Assembly: GCA_021736615.1 (NCBI GenBank)
Contig: JAIPFN010000204.1
Span: forward strand, 1-10,717
Reading direction: 5' to 3'
Length of the DNA: 10,717 bases
Source of the DNA: Phycisphaerae bacterium
GTDB lineage: Bacteria; Planctomycetota; Phycisphaerae; Sedimentisphaerales; Anaerohalosphaeraceae
The notes under the pieces are model-generated. The model was not told the DNA's origin. It ran no database searches and saw only the letters and a list, made by a program, of their open reading frames with translations. Of the stretch, positions 1-6,219 are shown piece by piece. Numbering within the stretch: the stretch's first letter is position 1; each line of letters opens with the position of its first letter. The translations under genes were made by a program, and so were the position numbers.

Positions 1-207
1 GGAGGCCCGATCGGACTGGTAAACGAAGGCGACATCATCGAGATAGACATACCGAACAATACGATCAAGGTTAACGTAAGCGAAGAAGAACTCGCCGAAC
101 GCAAAAAGCAGTGGAAACCGAAGCCGGCTAACATAACAAAGGGCTACCTGGCGAAATACGCAGCAATGGCAACTAGTGCGGATACAGGTGCTATACTGAA
201 ATGGTAG
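1..207 (+). CDS. ilvD: Dihydroxy-acid dehydratase, C-terminal 68 residues (5' truncated by window edge)
   Basis: The reading frame is open from base 1 to TAG at 205-207. It begins [19 protein letters not shown] and ends with a GYLAKYAAM...ADTGAILKW tail, which is the characteristic C-terminus of IlvD/Edd dehydratases: the G-P-I-x-L-V-x-x-G-D-x-I-x-I-D-I-P barrel strand, the V-S-x-E-E-L-A-E-R helix, the W-K-P-x-P linker and the final R/K-G-Y-L-x-K-Y-x-x-x-x-x-S-A-x-T-G-A helix. Family knowledge: the enzyme is a cytosolic Fe-S dehydratase that converts 2,3-dihydroxy-3-methylbutanoate (or the 3-methylpentanoate) to the 2-oxo acid in valine, leucine and isoleucine synthesis. The Fe-S cysteines lie upstream of the window. 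Edd (phosphogluconate dehydratase) is the main alternative, but its C-terminus differs. The gene is the last of its transcript, since a strong terminator follows within 10 bases. Confidence 0.9.
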   Translation, partial: GGPIGLVNEGDIIEIDIPNNTIKVNVSEEELAERKKQWKPKPANITKGYLAKYAAMATSADTGAILKW

Positions 208-213
208 TTCTGT

Positions 214-242
214 AATGTCGGCATCCTGCCGACATTATTTTT
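214..242 (+). terminator. Intrinsic terminator of ilvD
   Basis: A perfect 10-bp stem, AATGTCGGCA (214-223) and TGCCGACATT (227-236), with a TCC loop, is followed by ATTTTT (237-242). It starts 6 bases after the ilvD stop. The geometry is that of a Rho-independent terminator, and it separates ilvD from the lipoprotein gene at 272. Confidence 0.85.
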
Positions 243-271
243 GTAAATGGAATTGTTAAAGAGAAGAAATC

Positions 272-850
272 ATGAATCTAGTACGACTGCTGGTATTAAC
301 CGGCATATCTATTTGCTGCTTTATTATCCAGGGCTGTAATGACCATGTTAATATTCCAGTCATACAAGTCCCCAGCGATGATGAGTTGACATCTAAGTTC
401 GGCGTTTCCATGAAAGACTTTTTCATCCCCAACGAAAACAGTGTTCTTATGCAAATCCCGATAACACCGGGAAACGAGCGTGACCTTGCAATCAAAGAGA
501 TGCTTTTCCGTCTTGTCATGTCACAGAATTACAGAACAAAAGAATGGTATTTTGACATTGATGAAAATATAAAACATAAAGATAAATTTCTAGAGAGATT
601 TGACAACATCCCTGTTTCAATTGATTTAGAAAGTGCTGCAAATCGAGGATTTGAGGGAAGAGTAATCGGCAGAACTGATGATTTTGCACAAATAGCAAGT
701 GTAAGGATAATTCGCTGGATAGATGATTTTACCGCAGAGGTTCAGTGCAGCCATTACCATGGACCTCTTTCCGGGGGCGGAGACACTTACAAAATTTTTT
801 ATGATCAGGGTAAATGGCTGATTGGAATAATTTCATCTTACCGAATTTAG
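272..850 (+). CDS. Putative lipoprotein of unknown function, 192 aa
   Basis: The N-terminus has Arg5, a hydrophobic stretch at about residues 6-19 and a lipobox-like IQGC ending at Cys22, which fits a signal peptidase II lipoprotein; Gln at -2 is unusual but tolerated. Residue +2 is Asn, so the lipid-anchored protein is not marked by a classical inner-membrane Asp. The mature part is acidic in the middle (EWYFDIDENIKHKDKF at about 90-105) and ends in alternating hydrophobic strands (SVRIIRWIDDFTAEVQC, then KIFYDQGKWLIGIISS). The closing 'strand, G-K-W, strand' pattern recalls small cone- or cystatin-like folds in which a final W-x-I strand is typical; this is a shape resemblance only. I do not recognise the family. 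A weak AGAGAAG lies about 5 bases before ATG 272. It is more A/T-rich than its neighbours and stands alone between a terminator and a repeat block. Confidence 0.7.
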   Translation: MNLVRLLVLTGISICCFIIQGCNDHVNIPVIQVPSDDELTSKFGVSMKDFFIPNENSVLMQIPITPGNERDLAIKEMLFRLVMSQNYRTKEWYFDIDENIKHKDKFLERFDNIPVSIDLESAANRGFEGRVIGRTDDFAQIASVRIIRWIDDFTAEVQCSHYHGPLSGGGDTYKIFYDQGKWLIGIISSYRI

Positions 851-879
851 GGAAACCTCTTGTAAACACAGTACAGTAT

Positions 880-967
880 TTTTGATTTTTAATTTGTCAT
901 TTTGCATTTTGATTTTTAATTTTGATTTGATAATAATCCGTGTTAATCCGTGAAATCCGTGGTTAAT
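880..967 (+). repeat. Composite intergenic repeat: A/T-rich direct repeat followed by ATCCGTG tandem
   Basis: TTTTGATTTTTAATTT occurs twice (880-895 and 907-922), 27 bases apart. It is followed by three ATCCGTG units at 936-942, 946-952 and 955-961, ending GGTTAATG. Bases 945-965 occur as an exact 21-base inverted copy at 6391-6411. The block ends exactly where a possible ATG (966-968) begins. No protein-coding sense is apparent. It looks like a dispersed non-coding repeat. Confidence 0.75.
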
Positions 968-995
968 GACGGGATTTTCACAGGACAAATATTTT

Positions 996-1442
996 ATGAT
1001 AACCGGTAACAAAGCCCAAAAATGGTATATCGGCGGTCTGCACTTTGAGTGTACCGGTTGCGGCGGTTGCTGCAGCGGGCCTAACCAAGGTTACGTATGG
1101 CTGAGAAAAGCCGAGATGGAATTTATCGCCGAAGACCTTGGGATTACCTATGAGCAGGTGAAGAAAAAATACTGTAGGCTTATCGTCACACGTCACAGTC
1201 TTATCGAAAAGAAACCCAGCAACGACTGCATCTTCCTGGAAAAGACCGCAACGGGTAAAGGCTGCGAAGTTTATAACTCCCGCCCAAACCAATGCAGAAC
1301 GTGGCCTTTCTGGTCGGTTAACCTTCTGAACCCGGATATGTGGAACTCGGCGGGCGTAACGTGTCCGGGAATAAACCGCGGCAAGCACTACACCTTCGAG
1401 CAAATCGAAAAACTCCGCAAACAGGAAAAATGGTGGAAGTAG
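996..1442 (+). CDS. YkgJ-family cysteine-cluster protein (CxxCxxCC), 148 aa
   Basis: CTGCGGCC at residues 19-26 gives the CxxCxxCC signature of the YkgJ / Fe-Zn-chelating family (PF03692 type). Further cysteines at 60, 78, 90, 100 and 123 include the C-x-V-Y-x-x-R-P-x-x-C-R-x-W-P-F block (90-105) typical of the family. Such proteins are cytosolic metal-binding proteins of poorly defined role; zinc or iron-sulfur binding is inferred from the cysteines. I chose ATG 996 because AGGA lies 10 bases upstream and the family homology (K-W-Y-x-x-G-L-x-F-E-C) starts just inside it. An in-frame ATG at 966 would add ten residues (MTGFSQDKYF) but lies against the dispersed repeat with no ribosome-binding site. 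Only 34 bases separate it from a second, divergent YkgJ gene. Confidence 0.88.
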   Translation: MITGNKAQKWYIGGLHFECTGCGGCCSGPNQGYVWLRKAEMEFIAEDLGITYEQVKKKYCRLIVTRHSLIEKKPSNDCIFLEKTATGKGCEVYNSRPNQCRTWPFWSVNLLNPDMWNSAGVTCPGINRGKHYTFEQIEKLRKQEKWWK

Positions 1443-1460
1443 TGATAAATGTATATTGTC

Positions 1461-1479
1461 TATTGTATAATGTATAATG
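1461..1479 (+). repeat. Short dispersed repeat with tandem TGTATAA, copy 1
   Basis: TATTGTATAATGTATAATG (1461-1479) is identical to 10355-10373. It holds two TGTATAA units and therefore two TATAAT hexamers (1466-1471 and 1473-1478). Its last three bases are the start codon of the next gene. The hexamers could act as -10 elements; GTGATA at 1442-1447 is a possible weak -35 for the first at an 18-base spacing. Confidence 0.7.
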
Positions 1480-1884
1480 GTTAAAAGCGAGATATCAAAA
1501 GCTGTCGAGGAGGTTTACGATTGGATCGAATCGCAGGGGATCGACCATACTTGCACCGGCTGCGGCGACTGCTGCAATTTTACTGAATACGACCACCTGC
1601 TGTTCGTGACCGGCGTCGAGCTTATCCATTTCGCCGAAGCAATAGGCCGCGAAAACATCAAAGCAATGCCAAACGGTATCTGCCCGTACATGACAGACGG
1701 CAAATGCACAGTCTACAAATCCCGCTTCGCCGGCTGCAGGATATTCCAGTGCAAAGGCAACGACGAACAACAAGGAGAAGTGATGGAAAAAGCACTGGCA
1801 AAACTCAAACTGATAGGCGAAAAATTCGGGGTTGATTATTCGTACATTGACCTTGCACGAGGTTTAGAGAGTCTTGAATTTTAA
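1477..1884 (+). CDS. YkgJ-family cysteine-cluster protein, 135 aa, coupled to TSUP gene
   Basis: CTGCGDCC at residues 26-33 is the CxxCxxCC cluster. Cys69, Cys77, Cys87 and Cys92 follow in the pattern C-P-Y-M-T-D-G-K-C-x-V-Y-x-x-R-x-x-x-C-R, so all elements of the family are present. It is shorter than the preceding paralogue and clearly diverged from it, so the pair is not a recent tandem duplication. The C-terminus (about 100-135) is a predicted helix. No other in-frame ATG lies between the upstream stop TAA (1468-1470) and the cysteine motif, so ATG 1477 is the likely start although no Shine-Dalgarno precedes it. That ATG belongs to the repeat at 1461-1479. The stop TAA (1882-1884) overlaps the next ATG (1884-1886), which implies translational coupling with the transporter and suggests a shared role in metal or sulfur handling (inference). 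Confidence 0.87.
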   Translation: MVKSEISKAVEEVYDWIESQGIDHTCTGCGDCCNFTEYDHLLFVTGVELIHFAEAIGRENIKAMPNGICPYMTDGKCTVYKSRFAGCRIFQCKGNDEQQGEVMEKALAKLKLIGEKFGVDYSYIDLARGLESLEF

Positions 1885-2645
1885 TGGAACTAACTTTTAT
1901 AACTTATATGCTTCTCTGGCTGACCGCTTTTCTTGCCGGATTTGTCGACTCTATCGCCGGAGGCGGCGGGATCATTACAATCCCCGTCTTTCTCGCACTT
2001 GGGTTTGACCCGCATATAGCCCTTGGTACCAATAAATTGCAGGCCTCGTTCGGCAGCCTGACCGCTTCGGTTCACTACGCCCGCAGCGGATTAGTTGATG
2101 TAAAACAAACAATTGAAGGAGTGATCTTCACGGCTATCGGAGCGGCGGCGGGGACATATTCCGTACAACTGATAGATTCATCTTTCCTCAAGCACATCAT
2201 CCTGCCGATGCTAGGTTTTGTTTTTGTCTATATGCTGTTTTCGCCTGACCTGGGAGCGATGGACAAAAAGCCCCGGGTCAAAACTATCCCATTCTACATC
2301 GTCGCAGGTCTTACCATCGGATTTTATGACGAGTTCTTCGGACCGGGCACAGGGTCATTCTGGGCGGTCGGTTTTATCTTCCTGCTCGGATACAACCTGA
2401 AAAAAGCCACCGCCCACACAAAGATAATGAACTTCACATCGAACATAATATCGCTGACAGCGTTCATAATCGGCGGCAACGTCTTATTTATCCCGGGCAT
2501 AATAATGGGAACCGGTCAACTGGTCGGAGCAACAATCGGTTCGCACCTGGTGATCCGAAAAGGAACAAAATTCATACGATTTTTCTTCCTGGCAGTAGTA
2601 GCGGTAACAATAGCAAAACTGATATACTCAACATATATCAAATAA
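1884..2645 (+). CDS. TSUP / TauE-SafE family membrane transporter (YfcA-like), 253 aa
   Basis: The protein is hydrophobic throughout, with about seven to eight likely membrane segments, and shows the internal two-fold repeat of the family. The first motif is at residues 19-58 (GFVDSIAGGGG, then LGTNKLQ) and the second at 146-190 (GFYDEFFGPGTGSF, then ATAHTKIMNFTSNI). The length of about 250 is normal for TSUP proteins. Known members move sulfite, sulfoacetate, taurine-derived or other small organic anions across the inner membrane, but for YfcA-like members the substrate is usually unproven, so none is assigned. It begins inside the stop codon of the YkgJ gene with no good Shine-Dalgarno, so re-initiation after that gene is likely. 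A weak hairpin follows the stop at 2670-2703. Confidence 0.92.
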   Translation: MELTFITYMLLWLTAFLAGFVDSIAGGGGIITIPVFLALGFDPHIALGTNKLQASFGSLTASVHYARSGLVDVKQTIEGVIFTAIGAAAGTYSVQLIDSSFLKHIILPMLGFVFVYMLFSPDLGAMDKKPRVKTIPFYIVAGLTIGFYDEFFGPGTGSFWAVGFIFLLGYNLKKATAHTKIMNFTSNIISLTAFIIGGNVLFIPGIIMGTGQLVGATIGSHLVIRKGTKFIRFFFLAVVAVTIAKLIYSTYIK

Positions 2646-2669
2646 GAACCAACATCGAGAAATGAATTG

Positions 2670-2703
2670 ATAACGGCTATCTTTACAAACCGGCAGTTAT
2701 TTT
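2670..2703 (+). terminator. Possible weak terminator after the TSUP gene
   Basis: ATAACGGC (2670-2677) can pair with GGCAGTTAT (2692-2700) using five pairs, one G-A mismatch and two to three more pairs, with a 13-base loop. TTTT follows at 2700-2703. The stem is imperfect and the U-tract short, so efficiency would be modest. Confidence 0.35.
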
Positions 2704-2711
2704 ACGAATAT

Positions 2712-2756
2712 TTTACAATGTTTTCGCTGCTCTATGCTATATAATCATATTGTAAA
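2712..2756 (+). promoter_or_regulatory. Candidate promoter of the ankyrin gene, framed by an inverted repeat
   Basis: TGCTATATAAT (2735-2745) contains a perfect TATAAT (2740-2745) and can also be read as an extended -10. No convincing -35 lies 16-18 bases upstream. The -10 is framed by an exact 8-base inverted repeat, TTTACAAT (2712-2719) and ATTGTAAA (2749-2756); a further TTTACAA is at 2682-2688. The arms could be half-sites for a regulator overlapping the promoter. The expected transcript start is near 2752. Confidence 0.4.
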
Positions 2757-2783
2757 GGAAAACTTTTTTTAAGGGATCTGATA

Positions 2784-4124
2784 ATGACAGGATTATCACT
2801 CAAAAAAAATATTATTCTCTTCGGGCTTATTGTAATTCTAATCCCGCAGATGAATCTCAAAGCTAAAGAAACGTATAAAGCTAAGCTAAAGCCGACTCTT
2901 AAATTTAAAACATTATCCGAATATCAAGCCGAGTGCAAAGAACCGTCGATAGTACTTGACAGCGATTTTGTGATCATGTTTGCCCCTAAAAAAAAGGCCA
3001 GAGAGGCTAAGATCATTTTCGGGTACCTGGTTAAAGCTTATGACGAATTATATCGCATCACCGGTGGCCATACCGAATACAAAATTGCAGTCTATCATTT
3101 CCCGGAAAACAATAAGCACGGCTGGGGCGGAACGGGCAATTGCGAGATTGAGTACAGCTATAAATCCCTCGACCTGGATTCGCAAAAAGAATGGCAGCAA
3201 TACAAAATACCGCATGTAAGCGGATACATCGAAGAAATGGCGCACAGTTTTGTTCATGCATCAAAAATACAATTCGGGTGGGAGATGGTCGGCTGGTCTA
3301 TCGGTATACAGACAACAAAAAAAGTAGCAAATAATCCGATATTCCTGAACAACATAAAAACCACCAGAAACACACAAAGGGATACATTCTATAGGTACAA
3401 GAAAGACGGATACGTATTTCCAAAAGACATACCCTCCAATGTTTGCGACAGGATATATGCCTATATTTTATTCAATAGCGAAACAAAATACGGAAGAAAT
3501 TTCTGGCCGGACTTCTTTAAGGAAATTCGAAAGGAATACAAATATCTCAGCAATGCGGAAAATCTTGGAAATGCAGATAAAATAAGAAATAAAAGATACC
3601 AGATAGCGGTCGATTGCTTTGACAGACTCGAAGGACTGAATTTCAGAACTATGCTGGAATCAGCAAAGATTTCGCTAACCACAGATGTTAAGGCACTCCA
3701 CCCAACGGACCCAAAATGGGATCGCAAATTTATCTCATCCGACCCGGCCAACAATATAGTATATGACATCCATTCAAAGTCAATGCCGTCACCGGCCCAA
3801 AAACATGATCTTGAAAAAATCGTAATAGACGTAAACGCCCTGCCGCCGCTGCACAAGGCGGTCTATGGCGCACACAGCGGAAAAACAAAAGAATTGATCC
3901 AGAATGGTGCCGCCATAAATGAAAAAGGCCCCAACGGCTGGACACCACTTCACATCGCAGCTATCGCGGGACACAATTCAATGTCTCAGTACCTGCTTAA
4001 AGAAGGAGCGGACGTATCCATAAAAGACAATTCCGGCAGAGACGCGGCAATACTAGCAGAAATATGCGGCCATGATGGATTAGCAAAGTTCCTCAGAGAA
4101 AAAATCCCGTCAGGGAAAAATTAG
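2784..4124 (+). CDS. Secreted ankyrin-repeat protein with degenerate gluzincin-like middle region, 446 aa
   Basis: An N-terminal signal peptide (KK at 7-8, hydrophobic 9-21, possible cleavage after KA at 26-27) predicts export. Residues about 355-440 form three ankyrin repeats: PPLHKAVYG...ELIQNGAAINEKG, then NGWTPLHIAAIAGHN...YLLKEGADVSIKD, then a weaker SGRDAAILAEICGHDGLAKFL. The middle section, about 60-310, is of unknown family. It contains Y-I-E-E-M-A-H-S-F (148-156), which resembles the HExxH helix of gluzincin metallopeptidases with the first His replaced by Glu150, and W-E-M-V-G-W (166-171), which could stand for the third-ligand helix. Peptidase activity is therefore doubtful. AAGGGA (2771-2776), seven bases before ATG, is a good ribosome-binding site. 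The gene is monocistronic, and the frame just past its stop continues into a TPR remnant. Ankyrin repeats suggest protein binding outside the cytoplasm; no function can be assigned. Confidence 0.85.
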   Translation: MTGLSLKKNIILFGLIVILIPQMNLKAKETYKAKLKPTLKFKTLSEYQAECKEPSIVLDSDFVIMFAPKKKAREAKIIFGYLVKAYDELYRITGGHTEYKIAVYHFPENNKHGWGGTGNCEIEYSYKSLDLDSQKEWQQYKIPHVSGYIEEMAHSFVHASKIQFGWEMVGWSIGIQTTKKVANNPIFLNNIKTTRNTQRDTFYRYKKDGYVFPKDIPSNVCDRIYAYILFNSETKYGRNFWPDFFKEIRKEYKYLSNAENLGNADKIRNKRYQIAVDCFDRLEGLNFRTMLESAKISLTTDVKALHPTDPKWDRKFISSDPANNIVYDIHSKSMPSPAQKHDLEKIVIDVNALPPLHKAVYGAHSGKTKELIQNGAAINEKGPNGWTPLHIAAIAGHNSMSQYLLKEGADVSIKDNSGRDAAILAEICGHDGLAKFLREKIPSGKN

Positions 4125-4130
4125 ACGCCA

Positions 4131-4324
4131 GTTACACCGGAATACTTTGCTATTGCCGCCAGCAACTTGGTCACCTCCCGGACTCAGCCGTTTTTTACCA
4201 GAAGGCCTTCGAACCAAACCCTGACTACGCGGAAGCATAGAACCATCTGGACGTGCTGCTAACCGACCAGTAAAACTACACCGAATCAGTTACCGCCTCC
4301 CAGAAGACAATCGCCGATCTTTAA
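4131..4324 (+). pseudogene. Decayed TPR-repeat fragment
   Basis: Translated in the frame of 4196-4324 this stretch reads AVFYQKAFEPNPDYAEA, stop, NHLDVLLTDQ, stop, NYTESVTASQKTIADL, stop. Spacing and residues match tetratricopeptide consensus (A-x-x-x-Y-x-K-A-x-E-x-N-P-x-Y-A-E-A; N-x-L-x-V-L-L; Y-x-E-S-V). TAG at 4238-4240 stands where Trp or Tyr is usual, and TAA at 4271-4273 where Gly or Lys is usual. The upstream part, PEYFAIAASNL (about 4137-4169), is in a different frame, the same one as the ankyrin gene. About five residues are missing between the two parts, so a frameshift and a small deletion are also implied. It may be a remnant of a longer TPR protein, or of a TPR tail once joined to the ankyrin protein. 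The minus-strand macro gene ends against it, overlapping by four bases. Confidence 0.65.
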
Positions 4325-4851
4325 GTACCCACAATCCCCTTAAGTGCCTGAGCAAAAACCCCAAGAGCCTCTTCGTCATACAGACAGAACACGACCTTCT
4401 TCAAAGAGGTATCGCCCCTGAGATAATCGACCGTCTCACTAAGCATTATGTGCGCGCACTTATCCATCGGAAAACCGAATATTCCCGTGCTTATAGCCGG
4501 AAACGCGATGCAGGCGAGCTTATTTTCGTCGGCGACTTTCAGTGAATTCCTTGTGGCGTTTCTCAGTTTTTTTTCCTCGTCGCCTTTTCCGTGCCTCGGG
4601 CCGACGGCGTGGATAACATGCTTTGCCTTGAGTTTGCCGCCGGTAGTAATAACCGCCCCGCCTACAGGTGCCCCGCCGATCTTATCGCACTGACACTGTA
4701 TCGATTCGCCCCCTTTTCGTGCGATCGCCCCGGCAACGCCGCCTCCAAGAACAAGCTGAGCATTAGCGGGGTTAACTATAGCATCAACCTTCAGGCCGGT
4801 AATATCGCCCTCGATCAACTCAACAATTGAATGATTAACTTGAGCTTCCAT
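4321..4851 (-). CDS. Macro-domain protein, Af1521-like, 176 aa
   Basis: This is a complete single macro domain. It has GDIT (15-18), VDAIVNPAN (22-30), the phosphate loop LGGGVAGAIARKGG (35-48), HAVGP (81-85) and the second phosphate loop AISTGIFGFP (119-128). These form the ADP-ribose pocket: the Asp of GDIT contacts adenine, the Asn-Ala-Asn-like loop the distal ribose and the two Gly-rich loops the diphosphate. Family members bind ADP-ribose and many hydrolyse O-acetyl-ADP-ribose or mono-ADP-ribosyl protein links. Here the loop reads GGGVAG rather than the GGGVDG of MacroD/YmdB enzymes, which points to the Af1521-like branch and leaves the exact reaction open. The gene is cytosolic and lies 56 bases after the pseudopilin gene on the same strand. 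ACTATA at 4857-4862 (TATAGT on the minus strand) could be a -10, but it is too close to the ATG for an ordinary leader. No strong Shine-Dalgarno is seen. Confidence 0.92.
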   Translation of the reverse strand: MEAQVNHSIVELIEGDITGLKVDAIVNPANAQLVLGGGVAGAIARKGGESIQCQCDKIGGAPVGGAVITTGGKLKAKHVIHAVGPRHGKGDEEKKLRNATRNSLKVADENKLACIAFPAISTGIFGFPMDKCAHIMLSETVDYLRGDTSLKKVVFCLYDEEALGVFAQALKGIVGT

Positions 4852-4907
4852 ATTTCACTATACGATAAACAAAGAAAACCGGCACAACAAAAATGATAAT
4901 TCGCAAA

Positions 4908-5726
4908 TTAGCGTGCAAACGGCCAATGAGCCTGCATCCAATCGAGGTCGTTTCTGACACCTTTATAATCTGGGTGCGGCCAGTCTGTGTGACCAAATGC
5001 GCCCCCTCTGGCTCTAAGATCTTCCACTGTCCATCCGGCACGTTCCCTGGTGTAATCATCACGCCATTTATGGCCTTCGGCAAACCCAAATGTGCTGGAA
5101 TTGTTATGCCAGATAGCAAGGCCGTCCCACCAACCGTCATGACCATCTTCGGGTACACCAAGCCCCCAATTACCTGCAACGTATGAACGCGGATCAGACT
5201 CTTCCAAAAAAATATACTTTTCAGAAGGGAGAATTATCTGGCTAAGCTTGGAAATATATTTCTTGGTATTTGTCGAGTCAGGCCTTAGACAACCGGGCAT
5301 CGCATAACTTAAATAGTTACCATAAGTCCCCTTAAACCTTTTGTCGCCAGGGCAATTATACGACTCGAACGCGTCAACATAAGGATATAAACTCCCTGCC
5401 ATTATTCCGCGTGTACGATCCTCATACGTTGCGTTGTTCATATTAGAAATCCTAACGCCATTTTCATCACGCGGCATGAGTACCCATCCAGTATATTCCA
5501 ATTTACCGGCAGTGGGGGTAGGGCCGGAAAGCGGAACAGCATCATCGTTGTCATTAGCAAATAATGTTGCCCCCAAAGAGAGAGTCTTGCAATTACTGCT
5601 GCAAACAATACTCTGAGCTATTTTTTTGGCCGTTTTCAGTGATGGCATTAGCACCGCAAGCAGCAAAGCTATAATAGCAATAACAACCAGAAGTTCGATC
5701 AGTGTAAAACCTTGTTTTTGTCTCAT
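4908..5726 (-). CDS. Prepilin-type (type II secretion pseudopilin-like) protein with H-X9-EG motif, 272 aa
   Basis: The start MRQKQGFTLIELLVVIAII is a class III (type IV prepilin) signal. Prepilin peptidase would cut after Gly6, the new Phe7 would be methylated, and Glu11 is the conserved +5 Glu. The hydrophobic helix runs to about 28. The C-terminal part contains W-H-N-N-S-S-T-F-G-F-A-E-G-H (206-219), the prepilin-processing-associated H-X9-DG motif with Glu in place of Asp. The family is greatly expanded in Planctomycetota and Lentisphaerota as stand-alone pseudopilins; roles in secretion or surface filaments are assumed rather than shown. ATG 5726 is chosen because the signal begins there and GGATTGGATT precedes it. 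An in-frame ATG at 5807 would place 27 non-signal residues ahead of the prepilin motif. No secretion genes adjoin it. A candidate promoter is at 5849-5876. Confidence 0.88.
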   Translation of the reverse strand: MRQKQGFTLIELLVVIAIIALLLAVLMPSLKTAKKIAQSIVCSSNCKTLSLGATLFANDNDDAVPLSGPTPTAGKLEYTGWVLMPRDENGVRISNMNNATYEDRTRGIMAGSLYPYVDAFESYNCPGDKRFKGTYGNYLSYAMPGCLRPDSTNTKKYISKLSQIILPSEKYIFLEESDPRSYVAGNWGLGVPEDGHDGWWDGLAIWHNNSSTFGFAEGHKWRDDYTRERAGWTVEDLRARGGAFGHTDWPHPDYKGVRNDLDWMQAHWPFAR

Positions 5727-5848
5727 AATCCAATCCAATCCGAAAAAAATTAAGTAACATGACCCCAGAATCGGCAGACCTGCAGAATACCCCCCTGCAT
5801 CTTTCAAGCTACAGCGATGACATCGGCGTAAACAGAGCGTGCACGTAC

Positions 5849-5876
5849 AGTATACATGAAACAGGTGATATTACAA
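5849..5876 (-). promoter_or_regulatory. Sigma-70-type promoter for the pseudopilin gene
   Basis: Read on the minus strand, TTGTAA (5876-5871) is followed after 16 bases by TATACT (5854-5849). These match four and five bases of the -35 and -10 consensus. Transcription would start near 5842, giving a leader of about 115 bases before ATG 5726. Confidence 0.5.
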
Positions 5877-5977
5877 GAAAAACCAAGAATTAATTGTTGA
5901 AAAAATGGAATCCGGATTAACCTTAAAATGCCGGCGCGCAGAAAACCTGCTGTCACCCCGGATAACAATTGAAATTT

Positions 5978-6205
5978 TTATTCTACTTCGGCTGGCGGAG
6001 CCTGCTTTTCCCATCTTAGCAGTTCCTGAAAAACTTCGTAGTATTCTGCACTACTGTCTAAACATTCAGTAGAACAATCAAATGCAGGCTGCGAATCTGG
6101 TATTACGTTGACATTCTTGCATTGCTTGCAACGTGCCTTTTTACCGGCATACTCATCCGGTACGCGATACTTGTGATCGCACACTGTACAGTTGAACTGT
6201 ATCAT
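5978..6205 (-). CDS. Small MJ0042-like zinc-ribbon protein, 75 aa
   Basis: Residues 1-36 form a zinc ribbon: I-Q-F-N-C-T-V-C (Cys6, Cys9) and A-R-C-K-Q-C (Cys26, Cys29), with the Y-R-V-P-D-E-Y-A-G-K-K between them that is typical of the planctomycete version of MJ0042-type ribbons. In longer proteins this ribbon usually sits at the N-terminus before other domains; here only a short acidic tail (about 40-75, with Cys44 and Cys48) follows, so the whole protein is little more than the ribbon. One Zn is presumably bound by the four Cys. The partner or target is unknown. The start is secure because TAAGGAGGAT lies seven bases upstream. The pseudopilin gene downstream has its own promoter, so joint transcription is not required. 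Confidence 0.82.
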   Translation of the reverse strand: MIQFNCTVCDHKYRVPDEYAGKKARCKQCKNVNVIPDSQPAFDCSTECLDSSAEYYEVFQELLRWEKQAPPAEVE

Positions 6206-6211
6206 TTTGCA

Positions 6212-6219
6212 TCCTCCTT
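6212..6219 (-). promoter_or_regulatory. Perfect Shine-Dalgarno of the zinc-ribbon gene
   Basis: On the minus strand AAGGAGGA (6219-6212) is complementary to the 16S 3' tail and ends six bases before ATG 6205. It is the strongest ribosome-binding site in the window and fixes the start. A 5-base inverted repeat, ACTTG (6220-6224) and CAAGT (6235-6239), lies immediately upstream and could be a small operator. Confidence 0.75.

Noticed and set aside
978..1403. 141-codon minus-strand frame
   Set aside because: Antisense to the first YkgJ gene, which has the full CxxCxxCC signature.
4238..4273. Stop-codon recoding (readthrough of TAG and TAA in the TPR remnant)
   Set aside because: A frameshift and missing residues in the same fragment, and normal use of these stops by neighbouring genes, make ordinary decay the better explanation.
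4835..5179. 114-codon minus-strand frame overlapping the pseudopilin C-terminus
   Set aside because: Shifted-frame shadow of the pseudopilin gene, whose own frame contains the H-X9-EG motif and runs on to a stop at 4908.
5727..5807. Upstream ATG start for the pseudopilin
   Set aside because: It would bury the prepilin signal 27 residues inside the protein; the short K/R-rich leader starting at 5726 is the norm for class III signals.
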